From Achromobacter pestifer (GTDB taxonomy: Bacteria; Pseudomonadota; Gammaproteobacteria; Burkholderiales; Burkholderiaceae_B), in NCBI RefSeq assembly GCF_902859625.1, contig NZ_CADIJX010000003.1, positions 682,001 through 746,000 on the forward strand: DNA of 64,000 nucleotides, in the 5' to 3' direction. The position numbers and the translations under genes are program-made. Below, in pieces: positions 8,935-17,130 of this stretch. Position 1 is the first letter of the stretch, and the number at the start of each line of letters is the position of its first letter. A model generated the notes under the pieces. That model worked only from the letters and a program-made list of their open reading frames with translations. It did no database searches and had not been told where the DNA came from.

Positions 8935-10568
8935 CCGAATTGCTGCGCATCCAGAACCTTACCGTGGACCTTCCGGCCGGGGCCGACCGGCCCCACGCGC
9001 TGAAGGACCTTTCCTTAAGCGTCAACGCGGGCGAAATCGTGTGTGTGGTCGGTGAAAGCGGGTCGGGCAAGTCCCTGACCGCGGGCGCCATCCTGGGGCT
9101 GTTGCCGCAAGGCGTGCACGCCAGCGCGGGGCAGATCCATTGGGAAGGGCAGGACCTGCTGCAACTGGCGCCCGATGCCCTGCGCGGCCTGCGCGGCCGG
9201 CGCATTGGCATGATCTTCCAGGAACCCATGACTGCGCTGAACCCGCTGCGCACCATCGGTGATCAGATTGGCGAGGTCTTTCGCACCCACACCCGCCTGG
9301 GACGCGCAGAAATCGGCCGGCGCACGTTGGAGCTATTGGATTCCGTGCGCTTGCCCGATCCCGCGCAGGCGGTCAACGCCTACCCGCATGAGCTGTCCGG
9401 CGGACAGCGCCAGCGCGCGATGATCGCCATGGCGTTGGCCTTGGAACCGGCATTGCTTCTCGCCGACGAACCCACCACGGCGCTGGACGTCACGACGCAG
9501 GCGCAGATCCTGCATTTGATACACGATCTGCAGCGGCGCAAGGGCACGGCGGTGCTGTTCATCACTCATGACTTCGGCGTGGTCGCCGAGATTGCCGATC
9601 GCGTCGCAGTGATGCAACGCGGTGTCCTGGTGGAAAGCGGCACCGTTGACCAGGTGCTGAAACACCCCCAGCACCCATACACGCGCGCCTTGATCGCCGC
9701 TGTGCCGCCGTTGGAGCCCGCATCCGTCCGTTCGACGTTGGACGCCGATGCGCCCGTCATGCTGGCGACGAAGGGGCTGTCGAAGACCTATCGCAAGCAT
9801 GGCTGGTTCGGGCGCCCCGGCCGCGTGACGCACGCGGTGGACGGTGTGGAACTGACCCTGCGCGAAGGCCAGACGCTGGGTATCGTCGGCGAAAGCGGTT
9901 CGGGCAAATCCACGCTGGCCCGCACGCTGCTGGGCTTGCTGCCCCCCGATGCCGGCAGCATCACGCTGGCCGGCAAGCCCCTGGCGTTCAAGGGCGGCGC
10001 TGCGCGCAGGGCACATGCCAAGCGGGTGCAGATGGTCTTCCAGGACCCGTACGGCTCACTGAACCCCCGTCAACGTGTCGGCGAAATCGTGGCCCAGGGC
10101 CCCATCGTCCATGGCATGCCCAGGCGCGAGGCGCAGGCGCTCGCACAGGAACTTTTCGAGCTGGTCGGATTGTCGGCGGACGCCATCCGGCGTTTTCCGC
10201 ATGAATTTTCCGGCGGGCAGCGCCAGCGGGTCGGGTTGGCGCGTGCGTTGGCCCTGCGGCCGCAAGTCCTGATCGCCGACGAACCCGTATCGGCGTTGGA
10301 CGTATCCGTGCAAGCGCAGGTATTGGCGCTGCTGGCGCGGCTACGCCAGCAATTGGGGCTGTCCATCGTATTCATCACGCACGATCTGCGCGTGGCCGCG
10401 CAGGTCTGCGACCACGTGGCCGTCATGAAAGACGGCAAGATCGTGGAAGAGGGGGTTTGCGCAGAGGTGTTCGGCAATCCCGCGAATCCGTACACGCAGG
10501 CATTGCTGGCTGCGGTGCCCGGTCGTCGTTGGGATAGTGTTAGCGCGTTGGCTAGCCAAGCTGCTTAA
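8931..10568 (+). CDS. Fused DppD-DppF-type ABC transporter ATPase
   Basis: A 545-residue cytoplasmic protein carrying both ATPase halves of a peptide-type importer. The first domain has Walker A GESGSGKS (residues 41-48), signature LSGGQRQR and Walker [13 protein letters not shown]. The second domain starts near residue 270 and has Walker A again near 320, signature FSGGQRQR and Walker [12 protein letters not shown]. Both sites look intact. The ATG at 8931 is fixed by the 4-base overlap with the permease gene and by [10 protein letters not shown] being a typical domain start. Such fusions replace separate dppD and dppF genes. It is the last gene of the operon. Confidence 0.93.
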   Translation: MTELLRIQNLTVDLPAGADRPHALKDLSLSVNAGEIVCVVGESGSGKSLTAGAILGLLPQGVHASAGQIHWEGQDLLQLAPDALRGLRGRRIGMIFQEPMTALNPLRTIGDQIGEVFRTHTRLGRAEIGRRTLELLDSVRLPDPAQAVNAYPHELSGGQRQRAMIAMALALEPALLLADEPTTALDVTTQAQILHLIHDLQRRKGTAVLFITHDFGVVAEIADRVAVMQRGVLVESGTVDQVLKHPQHPYTRALIAAVPPLEPASVRSTLDADAPVMLATKGLSKTYRKHGWFGRPGRVTHAVDGVELTLREGQTLGIVGESGSGKSTLARTLLGLLPPDAGSITLAGKPLAFKGGAARRAHAKRVQMVFQDPYGSLNPRQRVGEIVAQGPIVHGMPRREAQALAQELFELVGLSADAIRRFPHEFSGGQRQRVGLARALALRPQVLIADEPVSALDVSVQAQVLALLARLRQQLGLSIVFITHDLRVAAQVCDHVAVMKDGKIVEEGVCAEVFGNPANPYTQALLAAVPGRRWDSVSALASQAA

Positions 10569-10659
10569 GGTCTTTGCTAACCCATCTGGTTTTTAGAGGG
10601 ATGAGAAGAACCGTAATCTAAAAATAGCCATGGATGTAGAGGGTTCCTAGCCGTAGATT

Positions 10660-10689
10660 CGGCGGCATAGCTGTTCGGCTTTGCCGCCG
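10660..10689. terminator. Hairpin between convergent genes, possible terminator
   Basis: An 8-bp perfect stem (CGGCGGCA/TGCCGCCG) with a 14-base loop sits in the 199-base gap between the fused ATPase gene and the convergent monooxygenase gene. There is no clear T-run on either side, so termination is only inferred from position. Confidence 0.35.
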
Positions 10690-10767
10690 GCGCCAGGATT
10701 TCGATGTTCCAGTGTCAGCCGGAGCATCCGCACAAAAAGGCCCTGAGCACGCCCGACACGGACTCCG

Positions 10768-12018
10768 TCATTCCTTCCTGTACGCCAGGTAGTCCAGGTG
10801 GATCCCGATATGGTCGGCGATGTAGCGGGCGTCGTGCCAAACCCCCCAGATGAATGAGGAACTGCGGTTGGTGAGGTTGGGCAGGCCGAGGAAGTAGATG
10901 CCTTTCTCGGCGGAGATGCCGCGCTTGTGGATGGGGTAGCCGTTTTGGTCGAAAGTGTCGACGTCGATCCAGCTGAAGTCGACCTTGAAGCCGGTCGCCC
11001 ACAGGATGGTCTTGATGCCGGCCTCGGCCAGGTTCAGGCTGAGGATGGGATAGGTGAGGCACTCCGGGTCGGGCAGCAGTTTCCAGGCATCGGGCTCGGG
11101 CGGAAGGTCGAGGCCATTCTGCTCGATGTAGGCGTCGGCTTCGCGCAGGACTTCAAAGTAGTCGGCATCGCCCTGGGCGACATCGCGGCCGAGGTTGTCG
11201 GCGAAGTGCAGCACCCCGTTTTCGTAGGAGGTCGTGATGCCGACCAACTGGATGCCGTCGCGGGCAAGGCGCCGGAAGTCGACGGTCTTGCCGTTCTCGT
11301 AGCCGCTCACGGCGAAGGCGACGTGTTCGCGCTTGGGCTTTTTCTTGACTTCATCCCACATGCCCAGCGCGCCCAGCCACCAGCAGTAGTCGCGTCCACG
11401 GTAGGAGCGGGGCGGCCGGTAGTGTTCGCCCACGGACAGGTAGACGGTGCGGCCGGCCTGGCGGAGTTCTTCCGCAATCTGCGAACCGGAGGCGCCCGCG
11501 CCTACGACGAGCACGGCGCCGTCGGCCAATTGCCCCGGGTTCTTGTAGGCCGAGGAGTGAAGCTGCTGGATGCCGGCGCTTTCCGGCACGATTTTCGGAT
11601 AGGTGGGGATCTGGAAGGGGCCGGTCGCGGCGACCACGTGCTGGGCTTCGATGGTGCCTGCGGAGGTGGTGACGGTGAAGCCCGGGCGCTTGTCGTTGCG
11701 CTGGACGCGCAGGACGTCGACGCCGGTGCGCACCGGCGCATTGAGCATCCTGGCGTAGTCTTCAAAGTACTGGGCCATGCGCTCCTTGGGCGGGAAGACA
11801 TCGGGCCCGACGTCATCGAACTTCAAACCGGGAAAGCGGTCGTGCCAGGCGGGGCCGTTGGCCACCAGCGAGTCCCAGCGTTCGGAGCGCCAGCGTTCGG
11901 CGATCCGCTTGCGTTCAAGCACGATATGCGCAATCCCCATGGCGCCGAGGTGCTCGCTCATTGCGATGCCGGCCTGGCCGGCGCCGATCACCAGCGTATT
12001 GGTTTTTTCAATTGACAT
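10768..12018 (-). CDS. Flavin-containing monooxygenase (CzcO/FMO-like, NAD(P)/FAD-dependent)
   Basis: A 416-residue soluble flavoprotein. It has an FAD-binding GxGxxG at residues 12-17 (GAGQAG), the ATGPFQIPTYP segment, an LHSSAY motif reminiscent of the FMO fingerprint, and a second Rossmann motif near residue 168 (VGAGASGSQIAEEL) for NADPH. The C-terminal part has ILWATGFKVDFSWI. It belongs to the flavoprotein monooxygenase/CzcO group and probably oxygenates a small nitrogen, sulfur or ketone substrate. The start is supported by AGGA eight bases upstream. It stands alone on the minus strand, divergent from the ATPase gene at 12429. The substrate is unknown. Confidence 0.85.
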   Translation of the reverse strand: MSIEKTNTLVIGAGQAGIAMSEHLGAMGIAHIVLERKRIAERWRSERWDSLVANGPAWHDRFPGLKFDDVGPDVFPPKERMAQYFEDYARMLNAPVRTGVDVLRVQRNDKRPGFTVTTSAGTIEAQHVVAATGPFQIPTYPKIVPESAGIQQLHSSAYKNPGQLADGAVLVVGAGASGSQIAEELRQAGRTVYLSVGEHYRPPRSYRGRDYCWWLGALGMWDEVKKKPKREHVAFAVSGYENGKTVDFRRLARDGIQLVGITTSYENGVLHFADNLGRDVAQGDADYFEVLREADAYIEQNGLDLPPEPDAWKLLPDPECLTYPILSLNLAEAGIKTILWATGFKVDFSWIDVDTFDQNGYPIHKRGISAEKGIYFLGLPNLTNRSSSFIWGVWHDARYIADHIGIHLDYLAYRKE

Positions 12019-12428
12019 GTGAAGATCCTAAGGAATACCGAGACCCTGGTGCGTCTCGAGGCTGACACGACGATCAAGGAAAAGAAGGCCGGCGAACCGC
12101 GTGCACGATCAGGGTGCGCGCTGAACGATTGGCACGCAGTGTGACCCCGAAGCCCCGAGTTGATAACTTCGTTTTTCGGACGGCTGACTTAGGAAAAAGC
12201 AAAGGTGCCGGTTTGCCCGGGGCGGAACGTGCCGCGGCGCTTGCACCGTCGTGATTTTTTTTTTCCGATGGCCCCCATCAGCATCGGCAATGCACTGGAA
12301 ATAGGGCTTTACCGTATTCTTGACTGCACCAGAACGCTGGCGCCGCAGCCTTGCGTGCCATGCGGCCATCGCCTGTTTTTTCCCGGAATCCTCGCGCCGG
12401 GAAAGTGAACTCTGTGAGTGCAGCAGCC
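12019..12428. other. Divergent intergenic region with a T10 tract
   Basis: No convincing gene lies in these 410 bases. It holds the promoters for the monooxygenase (leftward) and the ABC ATPase (rightward). A run of ten T residues at 12255-12264 stands out in this high-GC sequence. Short open frames on both strands look like random high-GC frames. Confidence 0.6.
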
Positions 12429-13550
12429 ATGCCGAATAGTCCCTATTCCTCCGATAGCTCCAGCGCGGTCAGCCTGGAGGGAGTGGTCAAGAAATATCGC
12501 GATCACGCGGTGCTCCAACAGGTGTCCCTGAAGATCGAGCGCGGGGAGTTCCTGACGCTGCTGGGCCCGTCGGGCTGCGGCAAGACCACCTTGCTGAACC
12601 TGATCGCGGGTTTTGCCGACGCAGACGACGGCGAGATCTTCATCGACGATACGTCCGTCACGGCGCTGCCGCCGTATCAGCGCCAGATCGGCATCGTGTT
12701 CCAGAACTACGCGCTGTTTCCGCACATGACGGTGGAACGCAATATCGCGTATGGCCTGCGGATGCGGCGCGTGCCGGCTGCCGAGATCGAACGGCGGGTG
12801 CGTGAAGCCATGGCCCTGGTAAAGCTGGATGGATTGGGCGAGCGCAAGCCGCGCGAGCTGTCCGGGGGCCAGCAGCAGCGCGTGGCGCTGGCGCGGGCGC
12901 TGGTGATCCGTCCCAAGGTACTGTTGCTCGACGAGCCATTTTCCGCGCTGGACAAGAGCCTGCGCGGCGCCATGCAGGTGGAAATCCGCGATATCCAGCG
13001 CAGGTTGGGCGTGACGACGATCTTCGTCACGCATGACCAGGGCGAGGCCCTCAGCATGTCGGATCGCATCGCCGTGATGAACCAGGGCGTGATCCGGCAA
13101 GTCGCCACGCCGGACGAGCTATACCGCAATCCGCAGGATCCGTTCGTGGCAGCGTTCCTGGGCGACGTCAACATCCTGCCCGCGCACTATCACGGCTCCA
13201 GCGCGGAAACCATCCAGTTGCGCCTGGGCGCGGGGCTGACGCATATTCCCCGCCAGCGCCTGGTGGGCGGGTCGCACGAGGGCCACCGGCTTGATCTTTA
13301 TGTACGGCCAGAACATATCAAGCTGGAAGCCCTGCACAGCGGATCGGTCCTGAGCGGCACGGTCGTCAACCACGTGTTTCAGGGCGATCACGTGGATCTG
13401 TACCTGGAGGTGCTCATTCCTGTGGAGGGGCGCCAGCACGTCATGGTGCGCACCTTCGACCTGAACTGCCTCCATGAATGGCCCGTGGGCGCGGTGGCAG
13501 GACTTGCCCTGCCCGGCCACGGGGTCAGTGTCTTCAACGCGCCGTCCTGA
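12429..13550 (+). CDS. PotA-type ABC transporter ATPase (orphan, polyamine/spermidine-like)
   Basis: A 373-residue ATPase. Walker A is GPSGCGKTT (about residues 46-54), followed by a Q-loop FQNYALFPHM, signature LSGGQQQR and Walker B LLLDEPFSALD. An H-loop in FVTHDQGEAL and a C-terminal TOBE-like region from about residue 275 (YVRPEHIKLE) follow. This architecture is that of PotA/FbpC importers. No permease or binding protein is adjacent. The only matching set is the PotB/PotC/PotD-like trio at 17131-19904 on the other strand, which lacks an ATPase. The ATG at 12429 is preferred, but GTG codons at 12405 and 12414 are in frame and cannot be excluded. Confidence 0.88.
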   Translation: MPNSPYSSDSSSAVSLEGVVKKYRDHAVLQQVSLKIERGEFLTLLGPSGCGKTTLLNLIAGFADADDGEIFIDDTSVTALPPYQRQIGIVFQNYALFPHMTVERNIAYGLRMRRVPAAEIERRVREAMALVKLDGLGERKPRELSGGQQQRVALARALVIRPKVLLLDEPFSALDKSLRGAMQVEIRDIQRRLGVTTIFVTHDQGEALSMSDRIAVMNQGVIRQVATPDELYRNPQDPFVAAFLGDVNILPAHYHGSSAETIQLRLGAGLTHIPRQRLVGGSHEGHRLDLYVRPEHIKLEALHSGSVLSGTVVNHVFQGDHVDLYLEVLIPVEGRQHVMVRTFDLNCLHEWPVGAVAGLALPGHGVSVFNAPS

Positions 13551-13633
13551 AGACGGCTTTACGCGATGTCCCCTTCCTGGCGGCCGCGCCTGCGCAGCCG
13601 CCGAGTTTCCATTCGTCCGCGAGGCACAGTGCC

Positions 13634-14632
13634 ATGAATCAAATTCCCGCTGAAATGCAAGCCATCATCGCCCGCGAGCCCGGCGATGCCACGGTATTGA
13701 CGCTGGCCGGCAGACCCGTTCCGGCGCCGGGTCCGGGTGAAGTGTTGCTGCTCGTGCATTCGGCCGGCATCAACCGGCCCGACATCATGCAGCGCCAGGG
13801 CGTGAGCAAGCCGGCGCCGGGTGTGACCGACGTGCTGGGGTTGGAAGCTTGCGGCGAGGTCGCGGCTTGCGGACCCGGCGTGCCGGATTCCTTGCGCGGG
13901 CAGCGTCTCATGAGCCTGCTTGCGGGCGGCGGCTATGCGCCGTGGTGCGTGGCTCGCGTGGACCATTCCCTGGCAGTGCCCGAGGAGCTGGACGACGCGC
14001 AGGCAAGCGCCCTGCCGGAAGGCCTGTTCACCGTCTGGCACAACCTGTTCGAACTGGGCCGCCTGCGCATGGGCGAGACCGTGCTGATCCATGGCGGCGG
14101 CGGTGGCATCGGCACGCTGGCCATCCAGATGGCCCATGCCGCCGGCGCGCGGGTCATCGCCACGGACGGCGAACGCGGCCGCTTGGACGCCCTGCGCGAA
14201 CTCGGCGCCGACGAGGTGATCTGCTTTCATGACACGGATTTCGTGGAGGCCTGCGCGGCGTTCACGCAGGGCCGTGGCGTGGATGTCGTGCTGGATATCG
14301 TCGGCGGCGATTATGTGCGGCGCAATCTCCAGGCGCTGGCCTTTGGCGGACGCCACGTGAGCCTTTCCTTCCTGCAAGGATCGGCCGTCACCATCGAGCT
14401 GTTGACCCTGATGCAAAAGCAGTTGAGCCTGCACTCTTCGACCATGCGTCCGCAAACCGATGCCGAGAAGGCCCGGATGGCAGTCGCGCTCAGGCGCCAT
14501 GTGCTGCCGTTGGTCGCCGCAGGCCGCGTCAGACCCAAGATGGCGCAAAGCCTGCCCCTGGCCGACGCCGTGCGCGCGCATCAGTTGCTGGAAAGCGGCA
14601 AGGTGTTCGGCAAGCTGGTCCTCAAACCCTGA
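13634..14632 (+). CDS. NADPH:quinone oxidoreductase (MDR superfamily, Qor-like)
   Basis: A 332-residue medium-chain reductase. The N-terminal substrate domain has the SAGINRPDIMQRQG segment typical of the quinone-oxidoreductase branch. The coenzyme domain has HGGGGGIGTLAIQMA near residue 150. There is no zinc-binding Cys cluster. The ATG at 13634 is chosen because MNQIPAEMQAI is the natural domain start; the frame is open further upstream into the intergenic gap. It is the second gene of the plus-strand run ATPase, Qor-like, GST, AroQ-like, hydroxyacid dehydrogenase, and the GST gene follows 15 bases downstream. The physiological acceptor is unknown. Confidence 0.87.
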   Translation: MNQIPAEMQAIIAREPGDATVLTLAGRPVPAPGPGEVLLLVHSAGINRPDIMQRQGVSKPAPGVTDVLGLEACGEVAACGPGVPDSLRGQRLMSLLAGGGYAPWCVARVDHSLAVPEELDDAQASALPEGLFTVWHNLFELGRLRMGETVLIHGGGGGIGTLAIQMAHAAGARVIATDGERGRLDALRELGADEVICFHDTDFVEACAAFTQGRGVDVVLDIVGGDYVRRNLQALAFGGRHVSLSFLQGSAVTIELLTLMQKQLSLHSSTMRPQTDAEKARMAVALRRHVLPLVAAGRVRPKMAQSLPLADAVRAHQLLESGKVFGKLVLKP

Positions 14633-14647
14633 CAAACGGAGAATGGA

Positions 14648-15262
14648 TTGAAACTCCTCTATGCCCCGACGTCCCCCTTCGTGCGCAAGGTCATGGTGTG
14701 CGCACACTTGACCGGCCAGACTGCACAGATCGAATGGCTGGCCAGCGCCGCGCACCCTGTCAACCGTGACGCGCGCATCGCCGCCCACAACCCGCTGGCC
14801 AAGGTGCCCACCCTGATCCTGCCGGACGGCAGAGCGCTCTACGACAGTCGCGTGATCTGCGAATACCTGGCCGAGACCGCCGGCGATACGCAGTTGTTTC
14901 CGGCCGGTTCGGCCCGCTGGGTGGCGTTGACGCGCCAGGCCCTGGGCGACGGCCTGCTGGACGCCGCGCTGCTGGCGCGCTATGAGCACACGGCCCGGCC
15001 GGCCGAGATCCAGTGGCCGCAATGGCGCGAGGCGCAACTGGTCAAGGTGCAGGCCTGCCTGGCGGAAATCGAATCGCAGGCTGGCGACTTGCCGCGAACG
15101 CATCCGAGCATCGGCGACCTGACCATCGCTTGCGCCTTGGGGTATCTGGATTTCCGTTTTCCCGAATTGGACTGGCGCACCGCGCATCCGCGCGCCGCCG
15201 CGTGGTTCTCCGTATTCAACGACTTGCCTGCCATGCAGGCGACCCTTCCCCACGAAGCTTGA
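14648..15262 (+). CDS. Glutathione S-transferase family protein (TTG start)
   Basis: A 204-residue cytoplasmic GST. The N-terminal thioredoxin-like domain opens MKLLYAPTSPFVRKV with the usual catalytic Ser/Thr region, then NPLAKVPTLILPDG (the cis-Pro that binds glutathione) and DSRVICEYL. The helical C-terminal domain follows. No in-frame ATG precedes the family's conserved first residues, so translation most likely begins at the TTG, with GGAG ten or so bases upstream. An out-of-frame ATGGATTGA overlaps this start. The gene sits in the convergent catabolic run; a role in detoxifying or isomerising a pathway intermediate is possible but not shown. Confidence 0.87.
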   Translation: MKLLYAPTSPFVRKVMVCAHLTGQTAQIEWLASAAHPVNRDARIAAHNPLAKVPTLILPDGRALYDSRVICEYLAETAGDTQLFPAGSARWVALTRQALGDGLLDAALLARYEHTARPAEIQWPQWREAQLVKVQACLAEIESQAGDLPRTHPSIGDLTIACALGYLDFRFPELDWRTAHPRAAAWFSVFNDLPAMQATLPHEA

Positions 15263-15272
15263 GACTGCCTCC

Positions 15273-15743
15273 ATGACGACGCCAAGCGCAACCCCATCCT
15301 CCTGCACGGTCTGGTTTCTCAATGGGCCGAACGCCAATCTCTACGGACTGGACGCCAACAAGATCTATGGCTCCGACAGCTTCCCCGTGTTGCAACAGCG
15401 CTGCGAAAGCAAAGCCGCCTCGCTGGGCATCCAGTTGAACTTCGTCCAGTCCAACCATGAAGGCCAGCTGGTCGACTGGATCCAGGAAGCGCGCGGCGCC
15501 GCGCAGGGCGTCATCATCAACGCAGCCGGCCTGACCTATTCGTCGGTGCCCATCCTCGATGCCCTGTTGTCCTTTCCTGGCAGAATCATCGAAGTCCACA
15601 TGAGCAACATCTGGCGGCGTGAAGCCTTCCGCCATCATTCGTATATTTCAAAGGCCGCCGATGGCGTCATCGCGGGACTGGGCGGAGATGGCTATGAACT
15701 GGCCATCGAGGCCATGTCCCGTCTGATCAACCGCAGTACCTGA
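15273..15743 (+). CDS. Type II 3-dehydroquinase-like protein lacking the catalytic arginine
   Basis: A 156-residue protein with the AroQ fold. Conserved positions are NGPN (17-20), Tyr32, NAAGLTYSS (83-91), IEVHMSN (105-111, His109) and FRHHSY (119-124). However, the loop normally reading RREPxxYG reads LDANKIYG here, so the Arg that abstracts or stabilises in known type II dehydroquinases (Arg19 in the Mycobacterium tuberculosis enzyme) is replaced by Asp27. It may therefore be a paralogue acting on a different ring substrate. It lies 11 bases after the GST gene and 12 before a D-2-hydroxyacid dehydrogenase gene, in a catabolic context rather than with shikimate genes. Confidence 0.8.
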   Translation: MTTPSATPSSCTVWFLNGPNANLYGLDANKIYGSDSFPVLQQRCESKAASLGIQLNFVQSNHEGQLVDWIQEARGAAQGVIINAAGLTYSSVPILDALLSFPGRIIEVHMSNIWRREAFRHHSYISKAADGVIAGLGGDGYELAIEAMSRLINRST

Positions 15744-15755
15744 GGTAGACCGCCC

Positions 15756-16715
15756 ATGCATGCATCCTCCCGCTCCGCTGTGTCGGGCGCAATGATCTTC
15801 TACAGTGAGTTCGACGACTACACGGCATGGCGCGATGCCATGCAGGCTCGCCTGCCGGACCTGCGCGTGGTGCACGGCAGCGAAGACCACGATCCGGCCA
15901 GCATCCATTACGCCTTGGCCTGGAAGGCGCCGCTGGGATTCTTCGAGCGCATGAAGAACCTGCGCCTTATCGTGAACCTGGGCGCGGGGGTGGATTTCCT
16001 GGTCGGCCGCGAGGATTTGCCCGCCGGCGTGCCCATCACGCGCATCACCGATCCTAATATGGCGCGCATGATGGCGGGCTACGTGCTGTTTGCCACCCTG
16101 CGCTATGCGCGCGATATTCCGTATTTTGAAGCGGCGCAGCGGCGCGGCGAGTGGGCCTATCGCCATCCGCGTTCGCCCCAGGACGTCCGTGTCGCCGTGC
16201 TGGGCTTGGGCGAGCTGGGCGCCTGCGCGGCGCAGGAGCTGTGCCGCCAGGGGCTGACGGTGCTGGGCTGGTCGCGCAGCCCGCGCAGCATCGAGGGGGT
16301 CGAATGCCACAGCGGCATGGAGTCGCTGGACACGGTGCTATCACGCGCCGACATCTTGGTGGTGATGCTTCCGCTGACGCCGCAGACCCGCGGCCTGCTG
16401 GATCGCGAACGTTTGCAGCTCCTGCCGCGCGGCGCGGCCCTGATCAATGTGGCCCGGGGCGCGCTGGTGGACCAGGCTGCCCTGACCGATCTGTTACGCA
16501 GCGGCCATCTGGGCGGCGCGACGCTGGACGTGTTCGAGCGCGAGCCCTTGCCCGCTGACGACCCGCTCTGGGCGATGGACAACGTGCTCATTACACCGCA
16601 CCTGGCTTCGGTGGCCATTCCGGCATCGGCCGCCGGACAGGTCGCCGACAACGTACTGCGAGTCAGCCAGGGCCTGGAGCCCGCCAACCGGGTCGATCCG
16701 GCGCGCGGCTATTGA
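15756..16715 (+). CDS. D-2-hydroxyacid dehydrogenase (GhrA-like glyoxylate/hydroxypyruvate reductase family)
   Basis: A 319-residue NAD(P)-dependent dehydrogenase. It has the Rossmann motif GLGELG near residue 150, the catalytic Arg in NVARGALVDQ, a Glu in FEREPLP, and the catalytic His in TPHLAS. The start at 15756 is backed by GAGGTAG eight bases upstream; MIFYSEF at 15792 is a possible alternative. The protein resembles the GhrA branch, which reduces glyoxylate and hydroxypyruvate. It ends the plus-strand run. Its presence suggests that the local pathway yields or consumes a 2-oxoacid. Confidence 0.87.
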   Translation: MHASSRSAVSGAMIFYSEFDDYTAWRDAMQARLPDLRVVHGSEDHDPASIHYALAWKAPLGFFERMKNLRLIVNLGAGVDFLVGREDLPAGVPITRITDPNMARMMAGYVLFATLRYARDIPYFEAAQRRGEWAYRHPRSPQDVRVAVLGLGELGACAAQELCRQGLTVLGWSRSPRSIEGVECHSGMESLDTVLSRADILVVMLPLTPQTRGLLDRERLQLLPRGAALINVARGALVDQAALTDLLRSGHLGGATLDVFEREPLPADDPLWAMDNVLITPHLASVAIPASAAGQVADNVLRVSQGLEPANRVDPARGY

Positions 16716-16821
16716 AGCGCTCGGCGGGCCCGCTCGCCGTCGTTCTGGCGAATTTTCTGCTTGGGCGTTGATATTCGGGACCTTGTTCGCTGGTGGCTAG
16801 GTTTCCAGCTTGCGGATGTCG

Positions 16822-17083
16822 GGGTTCTGAACCCGCCGAGGCGGCCCTGCGCCATTCCGATGCTCGCCCCACTGGGGCTGCGCTTCGGATGGCTCCGGGG
16901 TCCTCGCCTTACAGCCGCCCAATGCGAGGATTTTGAAACCCGTTCATAGGTAGATGCCGGTGGTCTTGAACCCGCCCATGGGCAGATGCCGTGAGCCGGG
17001 GGCCGGGCGGAGGGATCCGAAGCGCAGGACCACCGGGCCGAGCATCGGAATCCCGCAGTCCGGACGCCGGCGGCTCAAGAACG
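16822..17083. repeat. Long imperfect inverted repeat
   Basis: Two arms, about 16822-16896 and 17009-17083, are imperfect reverse complements. The core 50-base arms (16847-16896 and 17009-17058) match at about four positions in five, sharing blocks such as ATTCCGATGCTCG and CTGCGCTTCGGAT. They are separated by about 112 bases. The transcript could fold into a long hairpin between the two convergent operons. Confidence 0.75.
16933..16991. repeat. Imperfect tandem direct repeat within the inverted-repeat spacer
   Basis: Two copies of a roughly 26-base unit (16933-16959 and 16966-16991) share TGAA, ACCCG, CATAGG/CATGGG and AGATGCCG. They differ by one deletion and four substitutions. They lie between the arms of the larger inverted repeat. 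Confidence 0.6.
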
Positions 17084-17130
17084 AACCAGGTGTCACAAAA
17101 CCAAACGTCAACATTCCACCCAAAAATCCC

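Larger units (their letters stand above)
16716..17130. other. Gene-free region between convergent operons
   Basis: These 415 bases separate the convergent hydroxyacid dehydrogenase and permease genes. I see no credible gene. The space is mostly taken by a long imperfect inverted repeat and a pair of short direct repeats, annotated separately. Confidence 0.7.

Noticed and set aside
12109..12369. An 86-codon minus-strand open frame between the monooxygenase and ATPase genes
   Set aside because: No ribosome binding site or family-like sequence, and it would occupy the divergent promoter region.
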